NCBI GenBank assembly: GCA_032173965.1
Contig: CM063283.1
Location: 80,912,743 to 80,976,742 of the forward strand
From: Sitta carolinensis
Taxonomy: Eukaryota > Chordata > Aves > Passeriformes > Sittidae
Direction: 5' to 3'
DNA: 64,000 nt
Under the pieces are notes generated by a model that searched no databases, was not told the DNA's origin, and was given only the letters and a program-made list of their open reading frames with translations. How positions within the stretch are numbered: position 1 is the stretch's first letter; each line of letters starts with the position of its first letter. Made by a program: the position numbers and the translations under genes. Shown here in pieces: positions 37,101 through 49,190 of the stretch.

Positions 37101-40100
37101 TCAAGGTGGCTTCTCTATTGGTAGGGTAATTGTGAACTGATCTAGGGGGAAGCAGAGCAGAGAAGAACCAGCTCTGCAGAGCATCTTGGTCTCACCCAGC
37201 GCACAACTTTGGTTGCGTTTTGATGCTCTGTTGTACAGATAGCAGCCAGAATGGAGTTAGAGAAAACTGCTACATGCAAAAAAGTCATTATACAAAACAT
37301 GAAGAATTGTAACCACACACTTACAAAGCGCTAGTTAAATTAATTTCTGTCATAGGAGGCTCCTCGTCAGATGTCAGGAGCAGCTCAGCCCTGCAGAGAG
37401 CAGGGTAGACCTGTGAGGATGTTTGTCCATTCCCTCCAGTCAAGGTGCAGAACGAGTCATTCATGGGAAAGCTTATTTACATATCTGTCAAAATTAATCT
37501 GTCCTAGGAGTTTGACAGCAATATTATTTTCCCCAGTTGTGTTTTTGAAGAAGAAACACTATCCTGTCAAACTGCATCCCAAGATGAAGAGGTATGAAAA
37601 ACAAATAGCTGTACATGTCTCTAACAGCAATCCTCAAATGCTTGTTTTATTGCAAATTATCTTCAGAGCCTTCATTCCTGAGGCATTTTGAACCTGATAT
37701 ATCATCCTACTTTTATCATGACAGCTCCCACTGAGACTGGTAGTTTGAAAACACACACAGGCTTGTACAGACCTTTTCCCACTGTAACAACAGGGCCAGA
37801 GATATTCAATGTTACAATGATAGATTGAATTTTACACAGTACTGTATGATGGGATTATGCCAGGATAAAATACTAAATGGTAGGGTGTTAACCTGCAGGT
37901 GAAGAGAACATAGTTACTCTCTGGGGCCCAGAGATCAGATACCAGCCATGCCACTGTGTAAGGGAACTCTGAGTTCCCTGGCAGCCCCCAGTGAGCTGGA
38001 GTGAGACTTACAGGGGGCTGAAGTTTCCTTACATTCCTCCTTGGCCTCACATTCACACCAAGCAAGTGCATTTCATACAGCCTAGGTGCCATTGTGATAC
38101 ATAAAATCTCCTATACAACCATGTCGTTCCAAATGAAATTAAATTAAAGAAAAAAAAAAGTCTCAATATGAGATACAAAGATGAAAGAATAGGTATTATG
38201 GTGACTCTTAACTCTTTCTTAATCTCGTCCAGGGTCTTAGATTCATTGCAAACAGCATTAGAACAAATATTTAACACTATCATTTCAGTGAAATCAGGAA
38301 ACAAAAAAAGTATGTTGGATAAAACTACTCAACCCTTTCTGCTTACTCAGATTGTTTTTTATTGCATTTTTAGGAATGGATGCTATAAATGATTACCGTG
38401 TTATTTTTTGGAATGCCGGCTCAGGAGGTCTTCCGCCAAATGAAACCACTTTTGCCAAAATACTGCAACACCAAGGCTACAGCACAGGACTGATAGGTAT
38501 GGGGGCACTCCTCTCCTAAAAACGTTCTTGAATGTGTTTCACCTGCACATCTCACTCAAACCATTTGTTTTAGTTAGTAACTGCTCATTCTTCAGTTGTA
38601 GTATTTTTACCTCCTGATTAAGAATAGTATGTAAAAAGAAACTCTGACCAAAAAGTACCTCTCTTAAAAGAACAAGCATATGATAAAGAGGGCAATTTTT
38701 ACCATTGACCCACTTTCAAGCACAGCTGTGGTTGTTAAAATACATAACAGAAAATGTTATCAATTCCTGAACACTGTTATACTAGGCATAAGATACTTAT
38801 TCCAATACTACTTCATTAAAACAAAGTAAAAATATGAGTGCCATTTAAATACGCATGATGATGTTTTACACAGTTCAGAGCAGATTCACACAAAAGGGAA
38901 CAGCTGCTACTTAAAACATCAGACAGCTAATAATGTCACAAGATGGGGCCTTTCAGAAACAGAAACAAGCAATTATTTTTTTCTTTAGTCACAGCATGTC
39001 ACTGTAGTTCACCAAGATGTCAGAACAGTCCAAAAACACTGCCTTCTTCAGCACCAACGTGAATTTCATTTTATTTTATAATGCTGTTTTTTAGTACAGT
39101 TTTGGTCATAATCTTGCTTAAAACAATTATTTATCTTAAATGTGTAAAATAGTTCCACAGGGTGATAAAGCAGAAACATTCCTGGCTGATTTTTCAGCTA
39201 TTTTCCCTACCTATTCTGAGCACGTAAAATGTCAAAATCCAAAATCTGTATCTGGCACATAAAAATATTAGCTGAACAAAACAACTGAATTTATTAATAA
39301 AACTTCCTGCAGATATAGATTTGTATTAATTTAACAGAATAACTCTAAATCACATGGGACAAAACTAAAAGAAACCTTTCAAGCAATTTAAATTCTACAT
39401 TACTGAAGCTCCATCTCCTGTTAGTCTTGCAGCAATATTATTTTAGTTATTTTAATCAGCTCTTATAACAGATCATGCATGCTTTATCTTGGTTTCAGCA
39501 TGTCATCACTAGCAAAACAATCAGATTTGTCTCCACTCTCCCCAAGGAATTGCCCTGCAGCAAGTTGTGCTCCTTGCCTCCCAGAAGCAAAATGGGGAGG
39601 CATTTTCCCTGTGGGCATCTCAGCTAAAATCACATTACAGATGCCAAAAGCATCACTTAGATTAACCAGATTGACAGATGCTGATTAATTGCACCATGGG
39701 GGATGATGGAAAGCACCAATGACAAGTGACACACAAAATACCACAAGGATTTTACATTCAAGTTACGAAGCAAAAAATCTTAAGACAACATCTACCCATG
39801 TCATCACAGCTGAATGAGCACTAAGTAGTCTCACCTGAATTGTTTGTGATTGTTTTGCCCTGAGCACAACCGGTTTAATTGCAAAGTTAAATCCTATTAA
39901 TAACCTACAGCTTGAGGTGATAATGAGATTTTTTCTTGGGAAATGCCTTGAAGGTTCTTTGTAGTCAGAAAACCAATGCCTTATAACTAATGCCCTCAGA
40001 GATTAATTTATCTTAATTATACACTTAGTTTAGCTTCTGGAGATTTGATTCTTTTCTAGCACGTCAAAAACCTTTATCGACCTTGGCTGGAGATTTAGGT

Positions 40101-43100
40101 GTTGGAGTGCATCAGAATTCCAAGAATAGTTTAGCTGCACCTCTATTTATGACCAGTGCATCTATGTATTGATTACAAACCTTTTTCATTCTACAGATGG
40201 CTCTAAATATGTCAGGAGGTAAACAGAGTAGAGATTTTAGCTGAAAGCGATTCATCCGCCCACACTAGGACTCCCATTCTTTCCTTATATTTACAGCTGA
40301 GAAGCAGCAATTTTTCTCATCTGGGGAAGATTTTCTGCTCCCATTGTAATGCACTGCAATTCTATTGAAACCTGTTCGGAGATGGCTGCTATTATATGTA
40401 CTGATAACATACTGAGCCATTTCTTGAGGTTAACATCATCCTGGAAGTGCACAGTTCCTCTCTCTACAATAAGAATTAGTTTTAAATTAATTTTCAGGTG
40501 AAATTCTTAGTGTTCATTTTGATCTGATGTCCAAGAGATACATAAAATGAAATTAAGCCTCTGATGAGTGGAAGATTTTGTGCACTCAATTCATACATTT
40601 TCAAAACCCAGTGATGACTTCAGTATTTAAAAGAAGCAGGCTTTAACTTTTTAAAATTTGATTATATACAAATAAAAGGCAAAAAATATTTATAAGACAA
40701 AGTCTTTTATTCTCATTCAGTACATGGAGATATAATGATCATCAAAGTTACTTAGAAATGTACAGCTTCATGAGAAATCTTGATCTCCTAAGCTCAAGTT
40801 TTTCTGAATCCAGTGGTTTGTCTGGCAACCAGTTACATGAGCTGCCAGATTGACTACTCTATCCATACCTCCCCTTATTGATCTGGCACCAACACTGAGT
40901 GTTGCCATAATCCTGACATCAAGCACTTCAAAACCTCCCAGGAACAAGACTGAATAGCACTTTAAAGATAAAAGAACAACAAAAAAAGGTTATTTTTCCT
41001 ATGCTTTCAAAAGGACAGCTTCTTCCTATTTGATACTTGACAGGTCACCAGGAAGGCCATGCTTTTTTGCTCAGTTTGGAATTTTTCTCAATTTCTAGTT
41101 CCCTTTATATGCTTTTTTAAAAATGTTTGATCAAAGCTACAGGACATGAATATATATAGAGAGCACCAATAAATGTGTTGAAAATTTATAAATTTTAGAG
41201 GTTTACTTTAGTCAATCCCATTATATAACTATGTACTTGGTATAATTCTGTGTGGGATGAATAAGTTATTGCAAGCAGAAAACAACCAACCACCTTTTGA
41301 GAAATGTTTGATATAAGGAAAAGTCCATTATTTTGAAATATTATCTCTTAATATTTTACTAACCTCTATTTCCAGGGAAGTGGCATCAAGGTGTTAACTG
41401 TGAATCCCGCAATGACCATTGTCATCACCCTTTAAACCATGGATTTGACTATTTCTATGGGATGCCTTTTACACTAATAAGTGACTGTCAGCCAACAGAA
41501 ACACCAGAGATGGACAGAGCCTTTAGAAGGAGACTCTGGCTTTCCACTCAAATGATTGGCCTCATTACGCTCACTGCTGTCCTTGGAAGACTGACTGGCT
41601 TGATTTCAGTCCACTGGAAAACACTGACCTGCCTTGCTGGGTTTAGTCTCCTGTTCTTCATATCCTGGTTCTCAAGTTATGGGTTTGTACGGTACTGGAA
41701 CTGCATTATGATGAGAAACCATGGAATTACTGAGCAGCCAATGGTGATGGACAGAACTACGTCCCTTATCTTGAGAGAGTCCATTTCATTTATTGAAAGG
41801 TGAAGTGGACTTCCTTTGATCACAAATTTTCTAGTTCATGCACATTTCACAACTTGCAAAGAACACTTTTCTGTTTCATGTCTTCATAAGTTTTTCTAAT
41901 TTTTACAATATTATGTAGGATTGTAAGTATAGTTATTTTTATTAATTTTAAATTATATCAGTAGTTATATCATGTAACTAAAAAGAAAAAAAAAAAGTTG
42001 CTGCTTAAGCATGCTCCTTATTCCTAGCTTAACTAAATCTGATAACACTTCCCAGTTTTCACAGGTTGTATTGAATATTTCTAGGCTATATTTAGGAAAT
42101 ATATGTGTCTATCAATGAGACCAGCATTGCAGCTTTAAGGAATAGCAGGTGATGTCAGAAATGTGTGTGTGGGACAGGGAAGGAGCAGCAGAGCTGTGAT
42201 GTAGCCTTATCATATAAACTGATAAGTGGGCAACAGCTGGCAGCAGATGAAACTGCTGCCTTCACTCCGGTAGCACAGTGGTGTTTTACAATAGCAGAAA
42301 GTGGATCTTCAATCTGGAAGTTTTCTTCTTTCTATGATTCAAGGTAAATAAAAGGATTTTATACAGGCCCAAAATTCTTCTATGAGATCCTAATCACTGG
42401 GTTATAATATCTCACAAAGTAAGGTTTTTCTGAAGGAATTGTTGAAAAATCTATACAAAAATAATACCATTTTTCATTACAACTTATTCGCATTGAGACC
42501 CTTCCTCCCTATTAACACAGTGTTGATTTCTGTTTTGTAGAAATAAGCACAAGCCATTCCTCCTCTTTCTTTCCTTTCTGCATTCCCACACCCCTCTCCT
42601 CACCACAGAGAAATTTCTTGGGAGGAGCAGACATGGTTTGTATGGAGACAATGTAGAGGAGATGGACTGGATGGTGGGTAAGTCAGCATATGACAATGTC
42701 TCCAGCTATCTAATATCTAGGTCTAAGTAAAAAGATTTTATTAAAAAGAAATAAAAATTAAAAGCATGTACAAAAAATTCCTTAGCTTTTCATGAACATC
42801 TGCCAGTCTTGTGTGAACACTGTTGATTTATAATGTTGGCTTTTTACTCTCTCCAGTCTTGGACCAAATGTTCATTCCTGTTGTTTTTGGTGAATTGTTT
42901 CCTAGTTTTAACCATGTCCCCGGAGATCTCCCAGTCTTCTTAACAAATCCGTGAGAATTATTTGGTTTTCTATGATTAGTAAAGACCAGGTCATTTGAGC
43001 CTCTTATGGTCATTTCTAAGTAGGACATGTCAGAAGGTGATAAAACTGATAAGCAAATTAACTCCAGATGGAAAACAGCAGGTTATTTATTTGTGGCTAC

Positions 43101-45614
43101 TGCATTAAGCAGAATACTGAATATTTTTCAGCCACGATCATAAATCCAGATGTTCATCAATGGACTTCTATACCCTCCACAACAAAATTCATGTTATTTT
43201 TTACCCTATTTTTCTGTAGAGGAAGGAAAATTATTTATCATTCAATCATGATGGAGAAAAAGTACCCACATTTGCAAATGAGAGAAAAGTCAGGTAATAC
43301 AGAAAGAATTTGATTGTGAAACATTTGCACACTGCAAATATAATTATGAACATTAGAAACAGCTCAAGAATTACTTTTAGATTTAAAGGAACTTTGTTAT
43401 TAACGCATATTATATCCATGCAGTAATGTAGTGAAAACCTTAACTGTGGTCTAGGTTAGGGTAACCTTATGTTTTTTCTGTATTTTCCATGATGGCCACC
43501 ACTGATGCAGAATCTAACTTTTTGGGGACTTAGATCATAATTTCTTTACACGTTTTTAGAGTTCATGGCAGTTTTTGCCCTTGACAATAAAGACTTCTTG
43601 GCTGTGACTGTGGTTCTTGCGCTCCTTGTTAAAATACCAATAAGAAAATGGTTACAACACATCACAATTTTTCTGTGCTTTTAGAGACAATGAAATCATA
43701 ACTACAAATATCGATCTAAAAAGTATTAAACACTGAGCAGCCTTTCGTAGGTAAGAAATTACACTGGTAAATGTTTCCAAGTCAGAGGTTAAAAATTTAT
43801 ATAGTATGAAGGATATTTTTGCTTTTTAATATACACGTGTTCTTGCATTTACAGGCCAGGTTCTAGATGCTATTGACAAGCAAGGCTTGAAAGACACTAC
43901 ACTAGTTTACTTTGCTTCTGATCATGGTGGATGGCTGGAAAGACAAGAAGGTGAAAGGCAGCTGGGTGGCTGGAATGGAATATACAAAGGTAAGAGCTGT
44001 CAGGGACAGTGACATCCCAGCAACAACTAGTAAAGAACTGAGGACATCCCTAAGGCTTAAGTAAGATTGCACACTCAAGGAGTAACACTGGTTCTTTACT
44101 GAGAAGCAAACAAGTCTCATTCTAATTAGGCATGTAACAATGTAGTAAATTCTAACCTGGGCAGGTGTCCTTTATAAGCATGAATTCTCAAATTGTCAGG
44201 GTCTGGTCTACTGAAAAGGCTTTCACTAATGCTGAGTAGGAGTTTAGCAGCAAAAACAAAAGAATAAAGAAGGCTCATCAAGGTAACATGATAATACGAT
44301 AAATTTTGTGCAAAAATTCTCTTTATTTTAAATTAAACTTATACTTTTATTTTTCTTTTTATTTAATGAAAGGTGGAAAAGCTATGGGAGGCTGGGAAGG
44401 AGGAATCCGTGTCCCAGGGATATTTAGATGGCCAGGAGTGTTACCTGCAGGCACAGTTATTGATGAACCTACAAGCCTTATGGACATTTATCCTACAGTA
44501 GTTCATTTGGCCGGAGGGGCAGTACCTCAAGACAGGTACAAACAAAAGCATCTTTAGTCCTCCTTCTTTCCCAAAACAATGGAAAATCTAGCTTGGAAAC
44601 ATATTCTAAGATGTTTTCTCTTTCAGTCCGGCTGCTTTTCTAGACACATCAATATCTACAAACTCAGCCACCTCTTCTCTACCTTTGAGATTCAGCCCCT
44701 ACCTGCCATCTTCTGCCATCCTCTCTCTTGTCCAGAGCTGCCAGTTCCAGCGAGAGGTTGCAGAGGCAGCAGAGTCCTGTCGAGCTCACCTCAGCCCTGT
44801 GGTGTGTTTCTCGTGCCAGGGTGATCGACGGGCGGGACCTGCTGCCTTTATTGCGTGGAGCGGCGGCGCGCTCGGAGCACGAGTTCCTGTTCCATTACTG
44901 TGGTGTTCACCTGCACGCTGCACGGTGGCACCAGAAGGACAGTGAGTACAGAGCTTCTTTCCCAAGAATTATATTCTACAAGAATTATAGTCTACAGGAG
45001 GGCACACTGTTCTAACACAGTTTTTTCTGGGATTCCATTTTTCCGAGTAGTTCAGTTGTAATGTGGTAAAGAACTTAGCAGCATTGCCTGTATTGTACAG
45101 CACCAGGAGAAATTACAATACTATTAGCTGATAGTTGTAGAGCTGAAGTGCATCCAGAAATGAACTGGAGAAAAATATTCATTCCTCCTTGTGGTAACTG
45201 ACATCATTTAACCAGCCTTCTGTGATTCTCTCTTTCCTGCCAGCTGGAGCTGTTTGGAAGGCTCATTATGTGACTCCCATCTTTAGTCCTCCTGGAGCTG
45301 GGGCTTGTTATGACAGAGGATTTTGCCCATGCTTTGGGGAAGGAGTGACCCATCATGAGCCTCCATTGCTGTTTGAGCTTTCGCAAGACCCTTCGGAAGC
45401 CAAACCTCTCTCGGCTGACACAGAGCCCCTCTTTGGCACTGTCATAAGGAAGATTGGCAGAGCCATAGAGGAGCATCGCAGGACGCTGACTCCAGTGCCA
45501 GAGCAGCTCTCTGTGTCCAATGTGGTGTGGAAGCCATGGCTGCAGCCGTGCTGTGGGACGTTCCCGTTCTGTTGGTGTGATAAGGAAGGTGATAATAAAC
45601 TTGTTGACCTATAA
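34173..45614 (+). CDS. ARSD: Arylsulfatase D-like sulfatase, ten coding exons, complete
   Basis: Ten exons (34173-34198, 34726-34872, 36818-36939, 38374-38496, 41376-41799, 42541-42677, 43855-43989, 44373-44535, 44820-44941, 45244-45614) join with compatible phases into 1770 bp, or 589 residues (human ARSD 593). It is a steroid-sulfatase-subfamily enzyme that hydrolyses sulfate esters in the secretory pathway; the substrate is unknown. The sequence shows an N-terminal signal segment, D42/D43 in [11 protein letters not shown], the formylglycine motif [12 protein letters not shown] with C82, K141/H143 in GKWHQG, and two membrane helices at about 193-215 and 222-244. It also has H297 in FLHSHTPL, D349/H350 in FASDHGG, and K374. 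The segments [20 protein letters not shown] and [11 protein letters not shown] resemble ARSD more than ARSL, ARSH or STS. The C-terminus [17 protein letters not shown] is typical of the family. The exact orthologue name in birds is less certain than the family. Confidence 0.9.
34726..34872 (+). CDS. ARSD: ARSD-like exon 2: signal peptide core and first metal site
   Basis: The acceptor is TCTGTGTTTCAG and the donor GTAAGA. It encodes a hydrophobic signal ([14 protein letters not shown]), then [20 protein letters not shown]. The adjacent aspartates bind the active-site metal. Confidence 0.93.
36301..36548 (+). mobile_element. CR1 LINE 3' end with a small internal tandem
   Basis: Sense-orientation CR1 3' region: TTTGCTGTGAGGGTGGTGAG, GGCACTGGAGCATG, TGGAAGTGTTCAAAGC, AGTGGAAAGTGTTCCTGCCC and TGATCTTTAAGGTCCCTTCC. 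Inside it the nonamer CTTGGAACA occurs four times (36374-36409), a local expansion absent from ordinary CR1. It lies in ARSD intron 2. Confidence 0.85.
36818..36939 (+). CDS. ARSD: ARSD-like exon 3: formylglycine motif
   Basis: 122 bp between GCATTTTTAG and GTTTGC. It encodes [17 protein letters not shown], then [18 protein letters not shown]. The cysteine of CTPSR is the residue that sulfatase-modifying factor converts to formylglycine. Confidence 0.96.
38374..38496 (+). CDS. ARSD: ARSD-like exon 4
   Basis: 123 bp between CATTTTTAG and GTATGG. It encodes [19 protein letters not shown], then [18 protein letters not shown]. The MDA-NDYR spacing is the feature that most resembles mammalian ARSD. 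Confidence 0.95.
41376..41799 (+). CDS. ARSD: ARSD-like exon 5: active-site Lys/His and membrane hairpin
   Basis: The largest exon, 424 bp, between CTATTTCCAG and GTGAAG. It starts with GKWHQGVNC, continues through [17 protein letters not shown], and then encodes two hydrophobic helices ([16 protein letters not shown] and [14 protein letters not shown]). This is the membrane hairpin typical of the STS subfamily. It ends [11 protein letters not shown]. Confidence 0.96.
42541..42677 (+). CDS. ARSD: ARSD-like exon 6
   Basis: 137 bp between TGTTTTGTAG and GTAAGT. It encodes [16 protein letters not shown], then [14 protein letters not shown]. The second His of HSH is the active-site histidine position. 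Mammalian members that I recall have HVH, so the central Ser is unusual. Confidence 0.95.
43855..43989 (+). CDS. ARSD: ARSD-like exon 7: second metal site
   Basis: 135 bp between GCATTTACAG and GTAAGA. It encodes [15 protein letters not shown], then [15 protein letters not shown], then [10 protein letters not shown] and H of SDHGG are metal ligands. A decayed copy of this exon lies at 49.06 kb. Confidence 0.95.
44373..44535 (+). CDS. ARSD: ARSD-like exon 8
   Basis: 163 bp after AATGAAAG and before GTACAA. It encodes [18 protein letters not shown], then [21 protein letters not shown] and AVPQD. The lysine of GGK contacts the sulfate in related enzymes. Confidence 0.95.
44820..44941 (+). CDS. 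ARSD: ARSD-like exon 9
   Basis: 122 bp between CTCGTGCCAG and GTGAGT. It encodes [13 protein letters not shown], then [19 protein letters not shown]. It is GC- and CpG-rich compared with its surroundings. Confidence 0.95.
45244..45614 (+). CDS. ARSD: ARSD-like exon 10: C-terminus and stop
   Basis: The exon follows CTTTCCTGCCAG and ends at TAA (45612-45614). It encodes [32 protein letters not shown], then the cysteine-rich tail [16 protein letters not shown]. The C-terminal paired cysteines are typical of the STS/ARSD group. Confidence 0.95.
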
Positions 45615-45977
45615 AGGACAGAACCCGATACTTACTCAAAAGGGTATTTAGATAAAGAGTGTTTCCTTTGGAGGTGTTGGCCCATGAGTCATTTTTTTCT
45701 CTAAATTGAGCCTTATAAAATAATTGTTCCAGGGAATAGGATGGTATTTAGTACAGGTAGCTTTAAGCTGGACACTCTCAGGGAGGGATCAGGATAGATG
45801 ATCTAAAGACCATGTTTTAACTAGCATCTGCTGACAAGTGAATGAATAGGTCAAATGCACTGAAGCAGGGAAAGGTTAGTGCTGTACAAGTGATGATTCT
45901 GAATGTATATTCAGAAGCTTTCCTTTGGGTTTTTGTGCTGAATTTCTAAGTGATTCCTGGACTGAGATCTCCCTTAA

Positions 45978-46060
45978 TTTTGTTATCCTTATCTCCCTTT
46001 TGCTATCCTGGTAATGCATTTTGTTATTCTTATCTGTACTTTTGTTATCCTGGTAATGCA
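45978..46060. repeat. About 41-bp direct repeat, two copies
   Basis: TTTTGTTATCCTTATCT, followed by a segment ending TATCCTGGTAATGCA, occurs twice in tandem with a few differences. It lies about 360 bp downstream of the ARSD stop, probably within the 3' untranslated region. Confidence 0.8.
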
Positions 46061-46074
46061 TAAGGTGACCCTAT

Positions 46075-46080
46075 AATAAA
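46075..46080 (+). terminator. Candidate ARSD polyadenylation signal
   Basis: AATAAA 461 bases after the stop codon. An earlier AATAAA at 45594-45599 lies inside the last coding codons and is unlikely to be used. Confidence 0.4.
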
Positions 46081-49055
46081 TTTTTGCAGACTATTACCTC
46101 CAAAATAATTAGAAAATAGTCTTACTTGCAGTTCCTCAAAAAATCTTTCTTAGGAGAGGCTTTCTTCTTCCCTTTTAGCTAGTGACTCCAGCAGCAGCTG
46201 ATTGGCCTGGGCAAGGCACAGAGCTTGGAAACATGACAAGCTGGGCAGTGGCTGTCTGTGCTCTCTGAGAAGGGTGGGACTCCTCTGGTTGGAGTCAGCC
46301 TCTTTTGATGGAGAAGAAATAAAGGAAATGACCGTCCTTTTCCAAAGCTCCCTTTCCCTCCAGCTCCCTAAACAGCACTGGCAAGGGCCTTTTGACATTG
46401 ATGGCCACAGTAGTGCCACAGAGATAAGCAGTTCAGTCATTTGGGCACAGTAAATGCACAAGTTATCCTGCTGCTGACATCCCAGACACAAGTGTTTCCT
46501 GCTGACAAGTAGCATGTTCAGAAAAGACCCTTTGAAAGATGCCAAACACTAATTATGAAAAAAAGAAATGGAGAATTAAGGTATTTTTTTGCTTCACAAG
46601 TTACATTTTCACTCCACCAAAGAGCTAGAATTACTTAGGTTTATCTCTTTGCTTTTGTGCTTTTTTTTTTTGCCGCAGATTTTTCCTTCTTTGTGCTAAA
46701 ACTGTTGTTCCTAATTAAGTGGCCTTGCAGGTAAACCTTTCCTTTGTAAGGCTGTAAATACATCTGTTCACATAGACATGTTTATACTGGAATATCTGTA
46801 TAGTAAGGCATCTGAGAACATGATTTGCCCATTTGTTTTACTTCGGTGTTTTTAACTGTTCTTTAACTACTGTGCTAGGACCTATCTTATTTATCTTTTT
46901 CGGTAAACATTTGGTTTATTTTGGTTTTATTTCCTCATTTGTTTCCCACAATTCAGTCACCGGGAAATCTGCAGGTAAACAAAACCCTACAGCTTAAAAG
47001 AAAAAAATTATTTTATGCTATGACTTCATGCATTTCACTTTCTTATAATTCAACCAAATGCTCCATCAGTGCTGTCAATGAGAAAGGTGCTCAGTCTTAC
47101 TGTGAAAAATTCAAGACATCACTAAATCCATCACTTTCACATGTTCTGATTGCTGCTACTTCCTCCATTGTTGGAAATATCTGGGGTTTTTCCTGATTTG
47201 AGTGTATTCCATTTAACTGGTTCTTTCTTGGAGAGATTTAAAGGTCTTTTCATATTCAAAATGAAGTGTTTTCTTTACCTGAAATTACTGTAATCAGACT
47301 GGAATTTTTCAATTTTCTCAGTCATTTTCCAAGATAACACTTCCATTCTCAAATGAGTTTAGTATGTGGGATTTTATATCCTCTCAATTTCTCAACACCT
47401 TTAGAAATGTACAGGTGTAATACCTGTGAATATGAGTGAACCAGTTTTTCTTGTGCTGAAATACTTCACAGCACTGTAGGATATCCATTAGGACTAGAGG
47501 GTGCTGGAAAACATCTGAGCTAGGGTTTGTCCTGGACACTAGTGTTCGCACATGAAAGCACAGCGATCATCCCGTGCTGCTCTCCAAAGTGCCATGGGAT
47601 CAACAACCATTCCGGGTAGAAGGGAGATTATGCTTGGAGTGATGTCAGGCAATGATAAAGGCTGCCTTGACAATAACATTCTGAGAAACACACTAACTGG
47701 CAAGTACTAATCAGCTCACTCACATTTCTTTTCTTTTGTTTGTTTTTCCTACAAGATTCGGGGGCTACTATTTCAGTGCAAATAATGTGGTACGACTGAC
47801 TTTTTCTGCTTTGTCAAAACACAGTTCTCATCTCATTGATTTGTGCTGGTCATAGCCTAAGTGATGTAGATAGCCTTCAAGACAGGATTTCAAGAGCATC
47901 TTATAAAACTGCTGAGATCTAAATTCAGATACATTTGAAAATGTTTTCGAACACAGCAGAAAGCAACAGTTGAACATGAAAATTAAGCTGCTAAAAATAT
48001 AGTTCTCTCTTTTCATTTAAAAATTGGACATAAAGAATTTGTTTTACTGAAGGGAGATCTGTGAAGAACAAGTAAAAAAAAGGAATAATTCTCTAAATAG
48101 TATTTGATCTTGTATGGCTGTTTGTTTCTTTGTTTGCTTGTTTTTCCATTAAAATAAGAGCAATATTTTAAAGCTGGTTTTGAACTTTCCTGGACACACA
48201 TTGGTCAAGTTCTTCAGCTTGACTTCAGCATGTAATCATCAAAAAGATCACAGTTTTCAGTATTTCAAGCTAAGCTTCTGTGGACAACTTGATAGAATAT
48301 TCTGATAATTTTTCATGCTTTATAGATTAATAGTTTTGTCCCTGGACATGCAAGTTGGTATCGGTGATGTCTACACTTGAACACTATCTCCAACAAGACT
48401 ATCTCTTAAATAGCATTGCAGGAGCAAATCAAAATATCAGTGATCAATGGCAGTACCCAGAAACATCAAAATCAGGATTATAAATTTAAAAACTCACACA
48501 GCATCTGTCAGTACCATGAAACTGAAGGGACACAATGTTGGTTTGTAATGTCTATTACGTGTCATAACATTGTATGTGTTTTACAAATAAGCATTTTATC
48601 CCATAGAAAAGAAGCAATTAAAAGTTATCATTGTAAATTACTAGTAATATATAAAGAACAAGCTCTTACTTGTCTGGCTTTTCAGGATTTCACTTCAGTT
48701 TGCATTGTTTTGTCACTGTGGCCTCACTGTTTTGTTCTTGCACAACTTAGCATCCTTCACAGTTTGTTGATAGTTTTTGTTATAAAGGATTCTACTAGTC
48801 TCAGCAGAAGACTAGGATACTTGCAAAATTCAAACATGAGCCAGTTACAGGGTTGACTTTCTATCATTATGCAGTTCATTTATTTCTTACTAGTCATTGA
48901 TACAATTAATCAATTATTTATTGCACACATTTGCAAGTATTTTTAAAAATAGATGTTCAATCTATATGAAAGAAGTTGAGAAATCAAGAAAAAATGTTGA
49001 TAACCAGGAGATATGGAAGTTGATTTATTTCACCCTTTTCCAGTCTTTCTCTGGA

Positions 49056-49190
49056 GAAAAATTAAAGATGCTGGTAACAAAGAGTGCTTTAAAAGAATCA
49101 CATCGCCTTACTGTGCTTCTGATTATGGCAGATGGCCAGAGACACAAGATGGAGGAGCCTTTCTAGCTGGACAGAGTGAATTACTCAGAT
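49056..49190 (+). pseudogene. Decayed arylsulfatase exon 7 relic
   Basis: The segment aligns without gaps to ARSD exon 7. The translation KDAGNKECFKRI, then YCASDYGRWPETQDGG, parallels [12 protein letters not shown], then [15 protein letters not shown]. By hand I count about 36 of 47 identical bases over the SD-G-W block and about 22 of 39 in the preceding stretch. The metal-ligand His has become Tyr, the GGWNGIYK end is lost, and the acceptor and donor are degraded. The relic probably comes from a third, dead arylsulfatase copy or a partial duplication of ARSD. No confident neighbouring exons remain. Confidence 0.65.

Larger units (their letters stand above)
34873..45243. other. Introns of the ARSD-like gene
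   Basis: Intron sizes run from about 0.28 kb (44536-44819) to 2.9 kb (38497-41375). Apart from a CR1 fragment in intron 2 (36301-36548) they are unremarkable AT-rich sequence. A segment at 42130-42343 in intron 5 stays open in one frame but shows no recognisable similarity. Confidence 0.6.

Noticed and set aside
42130..42343. Possible extra exon in ARSD intron 5 ending before GTAAATAAAA
   Set aside because: The flanking ARSD exons already join in phase without it, the acceptor side is weak, and the end resembles repeat-like sequence.
46150..46545. 131-codon minus-strand open frame near the ARSD 3' end
   Set aside because: No recognisable family and it overlaps the probable ARSD 3' flank; length is compatible with chance.
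48416..48856. 146-codon plus-strand open frame between the sulfatases
   Set aside because: AT-rich, no recognisable domain, no splice or promoter context, ordinary composition.
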